A stretch of 64,000 nt of DNA from Phanerochaete sordida (GCA_019973155.2 BPQB01000055.1:62001-126000); one strand, 5' to 3'. Counted from the first letter of the stretch, positions 47,013 to 59,438 are shown. A program made the numbers and translations. The notes: generated by a model from the letters alone, not told the origin.

Positions 47013-48150
47013 ATGACTAGGCTCTTGGTTGTACCTATACACTACGAGCTCAATTCAGCGATCTTCTCGCCATGCCCCTCGCAACACATTGAGTCAGTCA
47101 GTTGGACTACGCTCCGAGCAGTATGCCTGTAAGAAAACCCGCCGGTTCCTTCGTCAAGCACCCCTGTTTGCGACTGTCAAATGGCTCGGAGCTGTTTGCG
47201 TCCAGTGAGTCCTGTCAATCTCCTCATGCGATGCGGCATCCAATACCACACAGGGTAAATGGCTGCGGATAGGTGTTCCTCGTCGACGATGAACCGCGTC
47301 GGAACATGTTCTCGCCATCGCGTAACTGCCTTCTGTCGACCTTCCCGAACACATACATGGCATTCAGTCTCGCAGAGGGCAAGGAACGCCACCTTGGATA
47401 CTGGAAAAGCTCAGGCGCCGTGTTGCAGTCGATCTCGTCGACGGCACACTAGGACGTTATGACCATCGACCCATTCAAGGGCACAGCCCTCAAGACTAGG
47501 TACGACCGAGACTATGACTGTGGCCAAAGTACTCAGGCTCGCTCACGGTTCCAAGTTGGTAAGGAGCGACGAGTCGACCGCGCCGCTGTGCAGCAACTGG
47601 CTCAAGTCGATTCAAGGAGGCTCAAGATTCATGCCGGCCCACCAGGCCAGCGCTCACCGTGCAGTAGTACGTTGTCTACGCCGTGGCCGTCGCCCACGCT
47701 GTTCTGGCCCTGCAAAAAGCTGCCATGCCCCACTTCACACGCTATAGCTCGGATGTTATGTACGAAACCCTGGGCATAGCACCCCTGTAACACCATCGCA
47801 CGCCCAGTTGCGAAGGAAGCCAAGAAAACTGTAAGTAAGGCGCATTGCATTCTCTGCCCAGCATAGAGAGGCTCGTCTTGCTCTGTAGAATTGTTCTAAT
47901 ATGCTGAGCCGATTGTCGTCGTACAGACCCGTGCCTCTAACGCCCGATTGGGCGAACAGATCGCACTTCGTGCCCGTTGACTCCCAACTCACGACAACAG
48001 TAACCCGCGGCCGGGTGCAATCCGGCGCTGCTACGTGCTCGATTTCTGCGTGCTCACTGCACGCGATGCTGAGGCCTGAAGACCTGCGGGTAGCATACTA
48101 CAGACATGGCCTCCAACCCTCTCGCCGGTCGGTTTATTTAGATACTTCGC
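47013..48150. other. Intergenic, no supportable gene
   Basis: Short frames only. A minus-strand frame at 47392-47177 (TRFIVDEEHLSAAIYPVWYW) looks protein-like but has no partner exons; it may be a gene remnant. Confidence 0.4.
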
Positions 48151-50490
48151 GCGTAGACAAACGTGGCACCAGACCTGAGCGGCGTTATGGCGTCCGTCGA
48201 GGGCCTCTTCGAGCCTGACATCGTGCGCGCTCTTGTGCTCACAAAGATCCCGTTTGATGCGGCTCCTACCCACGCAGCAAGCTTGCCGGTGCATATACTC
48301 GTTGAGCAGGTAGTGGGAAAAAAACGAGCACACAAAGGACCTCGTAGCAATCGTCAAAGCGGACGTGACGGCAGATACGTGCCCATGACGCTGAAGATCA
48401 AGGAGGTGACGCGCTCGACCTGTCGCGAGCCTGTTATCGTCGGGGACCCGTTCGCTATCCGTGAACGCGGCGCCACGTGAAAGGCTAAGCCCTAATAGCG
48501 GTACCGTGACTACATCGTGCTATACCGCATCGGTCCGCCTCAAACGGGCAGCGCAAAGTACGCCACAGAAGTCGCCGAGTCCTAATGTGCACGTCACACG
48601 ATGACATTGATAATATGGCCATCAGACTATCAAATTGCTCGTAACATGACTCTGTCTAGTCATAGGGTGCCCACACGGCTCATCTTAGCACCGCGGAAAT
48701 GTGCACCCGGTGGTTCGATATGCTGTTCAAACCTTTCCCGTGTATCGTAATTCCGGTATCGAATCATCGTCAACAACCCGGCATGACTCGCTGCTATCGA
48801 CAGCGATGAACAAGTGTCAGTCTCTGGGCCATAAAGGGATCGTCTTTGACCACTTCCACGCCATGATCTCCAAAGCACCCACGTCCACCGCCATGATATC
48901 ATATCTCAGTGCAATCGCACTCGCTCAGCCACGTGCTAGTCTTCTCAGTTTGCCTGTCGAACTCATTCGTCAAATCGCGCTTGTGCTTTTGGAAGATGGA
49001 ACCCAATATTCATTGCTATGCTTCGCATGCACGAATCATTTCATTCGTAACGCTTCCCTGTCCGTTTTAGTAGACCCGTTCATCGACTTGAAATACTACG
49101 TCACCGCGACAATACCAGCCATACAACAATCCTTCTTCGAGACATTCCTCGCAAGCACCGACCTTCATCTCCGAGTTAACCACGTTACACTCGAAAGCCG
49201 GTGGTTCGTTTCGCTAGGCGACCGGCCGTGCATCAGCCCAACCTACATCCTCGCTGTCATGAAGATCTTCCCTAAGCTCAAGAAGGTCACCTTGAACAAC
49301 CTCGAATGGAGACCAAACGTCAAATCCACGCGATTAATCCGAGCACTCGCGCGCGATGTCCCACCTGATGCCCCCTCTCTTATCCAAGACCTGCAAGTAT
49401 TGGAAGTATTCATTCCTGCCAAGGATGTGAAGTCGTACATATCCTTTATCAAACGAATCAAACCAGCAAACAGTCTGACTGTATCGTCCTACTGCAACGA
49501 ACCGCCCACCCCACACATTATATCCCAAGTCATGTTCAAGTTCAATGAAGGGCGGATCAAGCAACTGAATCTTGATTGCCCTGTAGTAAACACATTCCCC
49601 GACGACACTCTGGAAGACACATACGTAATATTTCCACTGTTCAAGACAATAGAAGAACTTTCCATCCGTGGATGTACCGGTATAGACTGCGCTTTCATTA
49701 ATTATATAACGCAACATGTACGCAATCGCCTGCGACGATTGGGTTTACATCTGTCCACACGTGAAAACGGTGAGTCCTACTTTGCCCACACATGTTCATG
49801 AAAGAACTCACGATATGTAGCTGAATACCACTCAATGAGTTCATGGCGTGAGGTGCAACTTCAAACACTCCAACGTTTGAAGACCTTCGAGATCACACCC
49901 CCGTCATTCCGATTTGAAGAGCGCGGTACGCTCTGGAGATACGGACGCTCTTGGATAATCTGGGCGGTTAGTCATATGCCGAACAGTGTGGACCATTTCG
50001 CTCTCACGCTGCATGGCCCATGGTATTGTCCTCTCTATATGCTCGACAGAGTGGTTCGCGACAGTATCATACGCATACCTTGGGAGATTATCTTTTCCCA
50101 CATCAAGCGCGCCGAAGTCAAACTGTTCACCATCGTCCTTGTCTATCAATGTTCCCAGTATTTCGGCGCCCCTTCTGAATCGTGGACAGACCCGCTAAGG
50201 GAGATCGTAAGAGCGCACGCTCAATATGCACCAGGTGTGATCATCACTTTGCTCGCAGAGCGACAGAAGTGCTAACTTTATCTTAGACTGTAGGGTGGTA
50301 TTCGAAAATACTCTGCTAAAGCCTTGGACGGACTTCAGATGAAAGCGTCCTCGCGCAGTATCGTCGACTCATCCGCTGATATTCCATACACGTTCACTAC
50401 GTTTATTATTGCTGCCGATGACACGGTCCACGTTAATCCAACGCTTAGCCATGCTTGCTGCGAACGCAAGCTGTACCATGCACAATTTCG
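48150..50490 (+). repeat. Tandem duplication, unit 1
   Basis: This unit and 51000-53345 share order and sequence: a non-coding stretch (gacgcgct...gcctcaaac), an F-box gene, and the 3' flank (ctgtagggtggt...gacacggtc). The offset is about 2.9 kb. Coding parts are clearly alike (for instance MISYLSAIALAQPRAS is identical); flanks are more diverged. The borders are approximate. Confidence 0.75.
48863..50275 (+). CDS. F-box protein, tandem copy 1
   Basis: Exon 1 is 48863-49769 and exon 2 is 49821-50275; the 51-nt intron (donor gtgagt, acceptor gtag) preserves phase and removes the stop at 49799-49801. The product is about 453 aa. The F-box is near the N-terminus: SLLSLPVELIRQIALVLL, then SLLCFACTNHFIRNASL. 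The rest is an irregular repeat-like region (FPKLKKVTLNNLEW, LQRLKTFEITPPSF). The start is uncertain: ATG 48863 and ATG 48893 are both in frame, with an earlier one at 48806. An SCF substrate-receptor role is inferred. The paralogue at 51774-53154 lies 2.9 kb downstream in the same orientation and is not closely similar to the F-box pair at 31438-34524. Confidence 0.78.
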
Positions 50491-50846
50491 TCTAGGTGAT
50501 GTATAAGAGCATGGGAAAATAGACTGGAAAATCTGTATAGCGTTTGATACTCGTCCTCGCGCAAGAGACATCCATTCACCCAGCGTTCGTGCGCAAGATT
50601 GGAAGCTGAAAATGAAACATGTCGGCAAGCGAGGTCACTCGCTGCTGTGAGGCTAGTGCTGCGCGAGGCAAAAAGGATGGCATGCCCGGAACGTTTTGTC
50701 ACCTGCGGCGCCACGTCCGCAAATAACGCCTGTCTTTACCTTGCGACTTTCAAGTTGGTGTTGCCCTTGTCACCGTGTCTCGTGGTTCGGCGGCCCGTGT
50801 CGGGTACAAATGGGTTGCTCAGGATATTGTATCGCATGCCCTAGTC

Positions 50847-50865
50847 TATCTCTCTCTCTTTCTCT
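50847..50865. repeat. CT-rich microsatellite
   Basis: Short (CT)n run with one interruption, in the spacer between the two duplicated units. Confidence 0.7.
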
Positions 50866-50999
50866 ACTGTGATATGCGCGCGACATCCAGGTCGTTGTCG
50901 GGTTCTTGAGCGATGCCACGCGCAGACTTCACATGTGTCTCTCGAACGGGCGGTAAGCGTGCGTACCGGTGCACAGACCCGCCAAGCATGTAGCTGCGA

Positions 51000-53345
51000 A
51001 AGACGAGCGCGTGAAGGAGCTAGCGGCAATCGTCCAAACAATCGTACAGGATAAGCAATTCGTGCGCGCAGTGCTGGAGATCAAGGATACGACGCGCTTA
51101 GCCCGACCTACGCGTTGTCACCACGGACACTTTTGCCAGCCATGAACGGGAAGCCCGGCAGAAGATCGCGTCCTAGACACGTTCTCCCGACTACGTCGTG
51201 GCGCACCGCACATTGGTTGCCTCAAACTGCAGTGGTAAGTGCGCTATAGAAGCCTCTGAGTCTGGACACGTACATCTTCTGCTCATACCGAAACGATCCT
51301 CTGATCTACGAGCTCGCTTCAAGCGTGCACACACTTACAGCCAACAACGACGGCACGCTGCAGCGCGGACTGCGAACGAAATTTGAGAGGAGCGCGTCGC
51401 GAAAAATTGCAGCATGCTTCACCCGCTCAGTCAATACGCATCGCTAGGCGAAAAAGCTTCAAGATCGATGTGCATCAAGCCTTCAACGGGGGCTTTTTTT
51501 TTCGATGACACGGCTGATAACACTTCCACTATTAAACTGCCCTGGAAATATTCCTATTTCTATTCAGACGGCTCATCTGAACACCGCAAAAATGTACCCC
51601 GGTCGTTCGATGAGTCATACGAACTGTTATCAGGTATCGTACTCGTGGCGTCGAGTCACAGCGGATAACCCGTGGTGACTCGCTGTGAGTGTTGAATATG
51701 ACTAGCCACTTGTTTATATACCGTGAAAGCGACCATCTACGACCATACTCACGCCATCGCCTCGAGCATACTCATGTCCACCGCCATGATATCATATCTC
51801 AGTGCAATCGCACTCGCTCAGCCACGCGCCAGTCTTCTCAGTCTGCCCGTTGAACTCATTCGTCAGATTGCGCGGGCCCTTTTGGACGACTATGCTCAAT
51901 ACTCGTTGCTATGCTTCGCGAGCACAAACCACTTCATTCGTAACGCAGCCCTGTCCGTTTCAGTGGATCCGTTCATTTTCTTGAAATACAGTGTAACAAC
52001 GAGAACACACATCATACAACAATCCTTCTTCGAGACATTTCTCGCAAGCACAGACTTTCACCTCCGAGTTGGCCACGTCGTTCTTAGCAGCGCGTGGCAT
52101 GTTTTGCAGCGCGAACGGCCGCGCATCAGTCAAACTTACGTCCTTGCCGTGATGCGGATCTTCCCTAAACTACAAAAAATCAGCTTGCACAACTTCGATT
52201 GGGCATCCAACATCCCATCCAGTCGATTAATCCGTGCACTTGCGCGTGATGTCCCTGACCATGAACCACCTACCCTCCAGGATCTACGGATCACGGAAGT
52301 GTTCGCTCCTCTCAAGTCCATGAAATCGTACATGACCTTTATGAAACGAATTCAACCGGCAAACAGTTTGACTATCTCGACATACTGCGACCACAATCCC
52401 ACCACAATACTTCTATCCCAAGGCACGTTCAAAGAAGGTCACATCAGAAGACTGATTATTAAACGCTCTATGTTGGAGGAATTCCCCAACGACGCCATGG
52501 AGCTCGAGCAAACGCTATTCCCGCTGTACAAAACCGTAGAGGAATTTACCGTCCATGGACGTGGCAGTATCAACTGCGCTTCCCTCGATCACGTACTGCA
52601 ACATCTACGCGATTGCCTGCAACGGTTAGAGCTGCATCTGACCTCACCACCTGAAAGAGGCACGCCTTTCTTCGCCCATATGCTCACCAAAAAGCTCACG
52701 ATGTATGGCAGACTTTCAGTCTATGGGTCGATGGCAAAACGTCAAACTTAACAGCCTCCAACGTTTGAAGACCTTCGGGATCACACCCCCGGTATTCATC
52801 TATGACGAGAGCAACGAATTGTGGAAACACGCAAAATCTTGGATAATCTGGGCTGTCACTCATATGCCCAACAGCGTCGACAAACTCACTCTAACACTAT
52901 ACGATGAATGGTATGCTACCCCATACATGCTCACGATGGCATTACACGATAGCATCGGCCGCCTGCCTTGGGATACTATCTTCTCCCACATTCAGCGCGC
53001 CGAAGTCACATTGTTCACAGTCATCCTTCACTGTGAAGTGGCAGGACCGTTTGAATACAGGATGGCTAGGTGGACAGATCAGCTAATGCAAATCGTAACA
53101 GGACACGCTGGCTCTGCACCAGGTGCGACCACCTCCTCGCCCGCCGAGCGGTAAAAGTGCTGACGTCGTGTAAGGCTGTAGGGTGGTTTTCGAGAATGCT
53201 CCGCTAGATTTCTGAGCAGACTACCGATGAAAGCATCAATCAGCGGCATGTTCTTCACATCCATATTCGACGACATTACATACACGTTTGCTAAGTCTGT
53301 CCCTGTCGCCAATGACACGGTCTACACTATTGTCCCAATTAGTAA
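51000..53345 (+). repeat. Tandem duplication, unit 2
   Basis: Second copy of the unit described at 48150-50490. Both flanks of the F-box gene are recognisable, for example cgttcgatgagtcat at 51604 against ggttcgatatgctg at 48712, and ctgtagggtggt at 53176 against 50289. Confidence 0.75.
51774..53154 (+). CDS. F-box protein, tandem copy 2, with GC-AG intron or lost donor
   Basis: Paralogue of the 48863 gene. Exon 1 is 51774-52659 and exon 2 is 52712-53154. The intron matches that of copy 1 in position and phase (52 against 51 nt; acceptor ggcag), but its donor reads gcacgc instead of gtgagt. With a GC-AG intron the protein is complete (442 aa, F-box SLLSLPVELIRQIARALL). If the donor is dead, exon 1 reads on into a stop near 52751, losing the last 148 residues. 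gcacgc is a poor GC donor, as working ones usually read gcaagt. ATG 51774 is the first in frame; the next is 51786. Function as for copy 1. Whether the gene is working or freshly broken depends on splicing. Confidence 0.7.
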
Positions 53346-54901
53346 CTGATAGCGTTATTTTCCCCGTAACACGATGTGTCTCTAACTCTGCTGAGGGGAA
53401 GACCCCGCTGCACGGGTTATACCTGGCCAAAGGGCGCGTTGGCAATGAGCTGCCGTCGATACAACACGCGATGACATGGACAATCGTTCTGAACGCGTAT
53501 TTAATATATTCTAAACCTCTGCTCGCCGCTTACCTATCAGTGCAGATGCGAGGTGGTCAGCGACACATCTGCCAACCGTCCCCTGGTGGGCACAGCAGCG
53601 ACCGCGGTGAAGGGTTCACCGGGTCTCACCGGTGCCAGGGGACCGACCCTACCGGGCGGCTTGAAGCTGGCGGTGAACCGCCACCTTACCCAATCACAAG
53701 TACAGTAGGTTGGCTGTCCAATGAATACGCATAATACCCGATCTTCCAATACTCTAGAGAGATGCGACGTTTAATACCTGTGATGCCCCGGCCACACAAG
53801 TCAAAAATGACGACTTGAGTGCGAAGTCGAGCCACGATGAGCCAGCAAAAGCCTTCCAGTCGCCTCATCGAGTGCATGGCGGCCCTGCTCTGCTCGCCTC
53901 TGCTCAGTCTGCTGCGGCTTGGGATTGACGCCTTGGTAGCTTGAGACCGGGTCCACACGTCACTATTGAATCTGCGCGGACAAGGGTGCACGACAAATGC
54001 TCGCAGGAATTGCGTGCCGAGATCCGAACACATCTGACCCCACTGAAAGCGCGCTTGAGTTCGTCGACCTCACAGCCATCTCCTAGTCCTTACGCAAGCT
54101 GCTGGAAACGCGGGTATCGGATTCCCAATCGTTTTCGAATATATTCGCAAACTAATCAAGGGAGAAAATGGTTAAACAGGCAGCGCACTGCGCGCAAGCA
54201 GCCGCCACCACGTATCGCGACCAAGTGATTGACGGCGGGTCAACACAACGTCACATCTGGCGCCACAGAACGCACCTCAGAGTTCGCTACGTGCCCCGTG
54301 TAGATTCAGCCGCATCTTGCCTCGTGGGGCACGAGAGATTTGGCTGGGAGCACGGCCTCGCGCGTGGCCCGTGCAAAATCAAGCCAAGCACAGCGTGGGG
54401 CACAACCCACGCGTCCGCATGACCGCTTTTGCTTATCACAGCCGCCTGAATCGCCTTCGCCCAGGCTCTGATCAACCCCAGCGGTGTCCAGTAGCTGTTG
54501 CAGCCATCGCACTGCTCCTGGTCATGGCGCCCCGCCCGAACCGCAGCGTCGTAGGGCTCGCGCAGCGTGACGGACTGCGGCGGAGAACCCAAACTGATGG
54601 GCTTCGCCTCGAACGTGGACATACGCGGCCGCGCGACGCGTCCACGCGCTCCACTGCCATTTCGCACACAATCTAGCACCTGCTACATGAAAGCAGCACC
54701 ACGCCCGCGCCAGGTGTGACGTAACGTGTGCCCCAGGACATTTTCGTTCGCGCGGTGAGCAAAGGAATGGGAACTGCTGATCTCGTTGAACGCAGACGCA
54801 GGGGCCCTTCGAGTCGTGAGCAACACATAGTATAAATCCGACGGATCTGAACGGGTTAACAGATTATACAGTATGTCTACCATCTATATCGATTGCAAGA
54901 C
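53346..54901. other. Intergenic, GC-rich, no supportable gene
   Basis: Short overlapping frames on both strands, none with a recognisable domain. No termini or repeats linked to other parts of the window were found. Confidence 0.45.
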
Positions 54902-54969
54902 GCCATAGCCTGACGGTCTAACGGCTTGGTTCATTCATCAATCCGGGGGTTCGACTCGTGGCTAAGCCA
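54902..54969 (+). tRNA. tRNA-like remnant with Pol III terminator
   Basis: A D-arm-like gacggtctaacgg, a near-perfect B box (ggttcgactc) and a 3' end ctaagcca followed by ttttattttt are in order. The 5' gccatag pairs with ctaagcc at five of seven positions; an internal ggcttgg pairs with it fully, so a shorter hairpin is the more stable fold. At 68 nt it is short, and no clean anticodon stem forms. It is probably a pseudogene or a tRNA-derived fragment. Confidence 0.3.
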
Positions 54970-55584
54970 TTTTATTTTTCAAGCCCTCTTTTCTTTCTTG
55001 GCCCCGTCTAAGTCTCGCAACAGCTGTCAGGACTCAAACCTCGGAGGTTTGATATGTCAAGCTGTCACACCTACTATATTTATTATCATGCTGAGACATC
55101 TTTCTGCCTCAACTTAAACTATGATATATGTGGAAGATCTACAGCACCACGCTCAGGCAACATAACCACAGACAGCTGGAATTCGACATATCACACGGTT
55201 GCATTTTGCCATTGTCACTCCATAACGGCACGATGAATCTGACCTCGTGTGGCCCTACGGCTTCTGCTCTGAGCCATAGCCGGCTTTGGTATGATTATAT
55301 AACCACATATTGCCTTCTCCTATTCTTCTTCCCTCAGTTCCACCACGTACACCTAGGCTCAAACTTCATGAACAGAGCCTATTTTTTATTCTACTAACGG
55401 ACCAAGTACGCTACTGCCCCACGTCAGGGGTCTACACTTCCTGCCAACGATCACTCCAAATCACGTGCACCAATCTGTCTACTGCCTGATGCCCGCTGTC
55501 ACCTGTTAAACTCAGCCCAGAGATTGTCGCATAACCTCTGTCCCCTGTTCGCTTCTATTCTCTGCCTCCACCACTGTTGTCGTC
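54970..55584. other. AT-rich non-coding stretch
   Basis: Clearly more AT-rich than its surroundings. It includes an 8-bp inverted repeat (tcaaacct/aggtttga, near 55036-55055) and a TATA-like attatataac near 55294. Its start (tgtcaagctgtcacacc at 55053) resembles an LTR, but no matching end or second copy is present. Confidence 0.35.
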
Positions 55585-55860
55585 ATGAGACGCGAAAATC
55601 CTGGAAATGGGAGCACAGCTTGCTCAATCGTCTCTTCCGAGTCCGCCTGCACTACTTCAAATCCTATCCCTGCTCTGTCTTCAACTGGATTAGCCCTCCT
55701 TCTCAGCTTCGTTGGATCAGTACTGGCAGTACTCGCCTGGTTGTTCTGCGTATGGCCATCCTGGTCCTCCCACACAGATACAGCGATGGACATCCCCCTG
55801 CAGACGCTGCCGCAGGCGGTACCCGCTGAACAGCAGGCGGATACGGAACACCATGGTTGA
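55585..55860 (+). CDS. Small single-pass membrane protein candidate
   Basis: ATG 55585 opens a 91-aa frame with one strong hydrophobic segment (LALLLSFVGSVLAVLAWLF, about residues 36-54) between polar ends. No signal-peptide-like start. It may extend by splicing near 55853 into an acidic segment (SGAEVDNESIEPEVG), but no junction is certain. I do not recognise it; a chance frame is possible. Confidence 0.35.
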   Translation: MRRENPGNGSTACSIVSSESACTTSNPIPALSSTGLALLLSFVGSVLAVLAWLFCVWPSWSSHTDTAMDIPLQTLPQAVPAEQQADTEHHG

Positions 55861-55869
55861 AATGGGGTC

Positions 55870-57100
55870 AGGAGCGGAGGTTGACAACGAGAGCATCGAA
55901 CCAGAAGTGGGAACTATACGAGGTGCGTTTTATAGCGTTCTCTTCATTTGAAATACAACTCTTATACATATGATAGGTGATGAACCTTTGCTGTTGGGTA
56001 CGCTGGCATTGAATAACGTGAGAACCTAATGCTCACATCCAGAAATCTATCCACCACCAGCTTACCCCAACATTCACGTCGTATCTTGCTTCGATCCCCC
56101 TTCCGCTCTTCTTCTCAGCACCTGCACACCTGAACATGTAATATCCATTTCTAGTGCTTACCGTGCCTTTTTTACATCGTCACCATGTCACTCCTTGCTT
56201 CTTCCGCGACTAGCTTATTGATTGATGTTTGAATGACCCACGAATGGTATCAATTAGACACGGCGGTCACATACAGCGCACGCAGAACTCCGCCGGTCAC
56301 CATAACAGCGCGCGACGATACGGTTACAGCGCCTCTTGACCGGCCACAGGGGCCAGTCGGGGGCTGGGCATTCAACGACACTGCGAGTGATGCAGCCAGA
56401 CGGATGACGTACGGCTTGTGCCTCAGCTATCGGTCGTGGACACGCCGTCACAGTACTAGTCGCCCACTGCAACCTCATGACGTTACAAAGGAATGCTCAC
56501 ATGTGCTCTATGAGCCTGCACTCAGATAGATATGCCAACCTATTGCAGCAATTGGGCGACGAATATGAGACCGACGACCTCGGGTGCACCTTCGGGCGAC
56601 CGCGGTGAGAAGCATCCAGAATCTCGGCACACAGTGCCGGTAGTCTCGCGTCATCACGCTGATGACTTGCTGACAACCTGCGGCCGGCCCGGCTTACGGA
56701 ATTATCATTATCCCGTGCAGTTTTCGGGCGTCTATAGCACACGACAGCAAACGGTGGCTGGAAGGCTGGTAACGTATCGCATAACAAGACCCGGTACCCA
56801 AAGGGTATCGGGCATATCAGCGCGATAGACGCCGAGATCTCGACCCCAACGGATCGGGGGGCGCACGCTGCCGCCGCCTAGCCTCTCCCGGAGCCTTCAC
56901 CGCCCCAGGCCGTACGGGCTAACCTTCATCTGGGCGTGCGCACCCTCGCGACAACGCGATCGATGCGAGGACACGACCCCACACGCGGGGGTCACTCGCC
57001 GGCCTGCTCCTCCGCGGAACCATTTCGAAGATCGCTCCTCCAACGCTCAATGCGGGATAGTGCAAGTCCCTGTCTCTCGCTGGAGCACCGCCGTTCCAGA
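55870..57100. other. Intergenic upstream of the alcohol dehydrogenase
   Basis: No supportable gene. The last 150 bp before the dehydrogenase become GC-rich and hold its promoter. Confidence 0.45.
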
Positions 57101-57107
57101 TAAATAA
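57101..57107 (+). promoter_or_regulatory. TATA-like element of the alcohol dehydrogenase gene
   Basis: taaataa, 71 bp before ATG 57172 in otherwise GC-rich DNA. The ATG itself sits in a good context (caccATG). Confidence 0.45.
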
Positions 57108-57171
57108 CGGACAGGGCCGCTTTCGAGGACTTCAACGCACTCGCGTCATCCACACCCGCACCTTCACCACC

Positions 57172-58612
57172 ATGTCCCAGTTCACCATCCCCAAGACCAT
57201 GAAGGCCGCCGTCGTCGACTCGACCGAGTCGCCCCTCGAGATCCGCGAGGTCCCCGTGCCCTCGCCCGAGAGCCTCGCGCCCGGCGAGTGCCTCGTCAAG
57301 CTCGACTGCACCGGCGTGTGCCACACCGACCTGCACGCCGCGAAGGGCGACTGGCCCATCCCCGCCAAGACGCCGCTCATCGGCGGGCACGAGGTGCGCG
57401 GTGCCGCAGATGCGGGTATTCACGTGCTGACGCGTCGCGGCAGGGTGTCGGTATCGTCGTCGCCATCGGCGCGCACACGCAGGACTCGCCCGTCCAGCTC
57501 GGCGACCGCGTCGGCATCAAGTGGCTCGCGGACTCGTGCCTCGACTGCGAGCTGTGCAGGAAGGGCCTTGAGCAATGTGAGTCGCGTGCTGCCCCTATCT
57601 CGCGGTCCAGGTGTCTCTCGTCCTTCCCTCGCTCGCCATCATCCTGCGACAGCGGTATAGACCACCTGGCCGCTGTTATGGCCGGCGGACACTCCTGGCT
57701 GCCCCATATCACGGTGTTTGCTGACTATATGCGCCTTCAGCATGCTCCAAGGCCAAGTGCAGCGGCTTCTCAGTCGACGGCACCTTCTCGCAATACGTGC
57801 TCTCTTGGGTCCGCCACGTCACGCCCATCCCCGAGAACATGGACAGCGCCGAAGCCGCATCCATCCTCTGCGCCGTGCGTACCACGCCCTGCCCACCTCC
57901 CGCATCTCTAACCGCACTCGCAGGGCATCACGGCCTACCGCGCAATCAAGTACAGCCGCTCGAACGTCGGCGACTGGATCTGCCTGCCGGGCGCGGGCGG
58001 CGGGCTGGGCCACCTCGCGGTGCAGTACGCGTCCGCGATGGGCCTGCGCGTGCTCGCGATCGACACCGGCGCGCAGAAGAAGGCGCTCGCGCTGCGCCTC
58101 GGCGCCGAGGCGTGGATCGACTTCAAGGAGAGCAAGGACCTCGTCGGCGACATCAAGCGCGCGACGGGCGGCGCGGGCCCGCACACCGCCGTCATCACGG
58201 CTGCGACGAGCGCCGCGTACGCGCAGGCGGTTGACTACCTCCGGCCTGGGGGCAAGCTCATGGTCGTCGGCCTGCCTGCGCGCGCGTCGCTCAATGCGGA
58301 CATCTTCTTCACTGTCGTGAAGAGCATCAGCATCCTCGGGTCGTATGTCGGGTACGTCGCCTGTGCGCGCATATACTCTGTCTTCCGTGCTCATGAGCTG
58401 CAGCAACCGCCAGGACGCGCGCGAGGCGCTCGACCTCGCGGCGCGCGGGAAGGTCAAGTGCTTCTTCGAGCTCAAGCCGCTCTCCGCGCTCAAGGAGTAC
58501 GCCTCTTTCTGCCTATCCGTTTGTGCACCAGCTGATTGCTCTGGACAGGACGTACGAAGGCCTCGAGAAGGGCACGGTCGTCGGGCGTGTCGTGCTCGAC
58601 ATGAAGAACTGA
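57172..58612 (+). CDS. Zinc-dependent alcohol dehydrogenase
   Basis: Medium-chain dehydrogenase that oxidises alcohols or reduces aldehydes with NAD(H), probably cytosolic (no targeting sequence). Six exons in phase: 57172-57393, 57444-57576, 57741-57874, 57924-58351, 58404-58496, 58549-58612; 357 aa, the normal family length. Catalytic zinc ligands: C50 in CTGVCHTDLH and H73-E74 in GGHEGVG, the latter restored by intron 1. Structural zinc cysteines are C106, C109, C112 and C120 (SCLDCELCRKGLEQSC), the last one restored by intron 2. The NAD-binding Rossmann turn is PGAGGGLGHLAVQYA. It ends TVVGRVVLDMKN. Intron 2 is long (164 nt); the others are 49-52 nt. Third codon positions are very GC-rich, unlike the neighbouring genes, which suggests high expression. 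The family resembles yeast ADH1, but I give no symbol. Confidence 0.95.
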
Positions 58613-58961
58613 GCGGCTGCGCGCCGTCGGCATTGCTCGCCCTCTTTCGCCTCGGTCGTGCTTCCTTCTGCCTCTCTCTTCGCTCGCTTCGCCCCTTGTG
58701 TTCCGCTCACGGACTAGAAGCTGAGGTTTTTCTTCGGATGGAATTGTATCAACACTCGCTGGTTTGTGTCTCCAGGGATAGGGTGCGCCGTTGTCATACT
58801 CTGGAATGTCTTGTTTGTACTAGTACTGCAATCTTGGAAATGCTCGATCTAAATTCAATGTACATCTTGCTACCTGGTACGCTTCAGGACCGTCGACGCC
58901 TCGAGCCGCCCCGCGCATCAACCAGGCGAGTGCTCGCCTTTGAAATCGATCCCCTCGTGAC

Positions 58962-59438
58962 ATGCTCCACTACACGCCGAACACCAGGTATCCCCCCTCG
59001 ACTGCCTCGCAATACGCCTCGACCAGCCACACGCCGCTGCCTAGCACCGCCATTGACCGCAACGAGCTATGCGGCCTGCTCGTCGGCCACTGTTACCGTA
59101 ACCACTTTTGGGACCGACTGCACGGCTGTCAGTGCGAGCGTAACCGCGTGCATGTGCGTGGGCCTCACCAGATCGCCGAAGACGCCTTCTGCGAGCTGGT
59201 CTGGTACGACGGACAGCACGCTGCGGGCTACCGAGCCTCTGTCCACAGCGGGTTGGTGTCTGGATGGACCGTATGTCAGTCTCGGGCAGCGCTGGCCGCG
59301 AAGGGTGAGAACCTTAGCGGATATGCGACCGCGCCGGAAGCTGCTACCATGATTGCGACAAACGCGCCAGCGAGTTGCTTTGTCAACATGGTAGGAAGTG
59401 GTCTGGTGCGTGTTTGCAGAGCGAGGGTAAACTTCTGA
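58962..59438 (+). CDS. Hypothetical Cys-containing protein
   Basis: ATG 58962 opens a 158-aa frame with GC-rich third positions over its first 100 codons, unlike a random frame. Cysteines and aromatics cluster in the middle (CGLLVGHCYRNHFWDRL, HGCQCERNRV). No domain, signal peptide or intron was recognised, and the minus strand is also open here. Low confidence. Confidence 0.3.
   Translation: MLHYTPNTRYPPSTASQYASTSHTPLPSTAIDRNELCGLLVGHCYRNHFWDRLHGCQCERNRVHVRGPHQIAEDAFCELVWYDGQHAAGYRASVHSGLVSGWTVCQSRAALAAKGENLSGYATAPEAATMIATNAPASCFVNMVGSGLVRVCRARVNF

Noticed and set aside
55053..55860. Solo LTR beginning tgtcaagctgtcacacc with a TATA-like box downstream
   Set aside because: No matching CA end with a 5-bp target duplication and no second copy was found in the window; only the start resembles an LTR.
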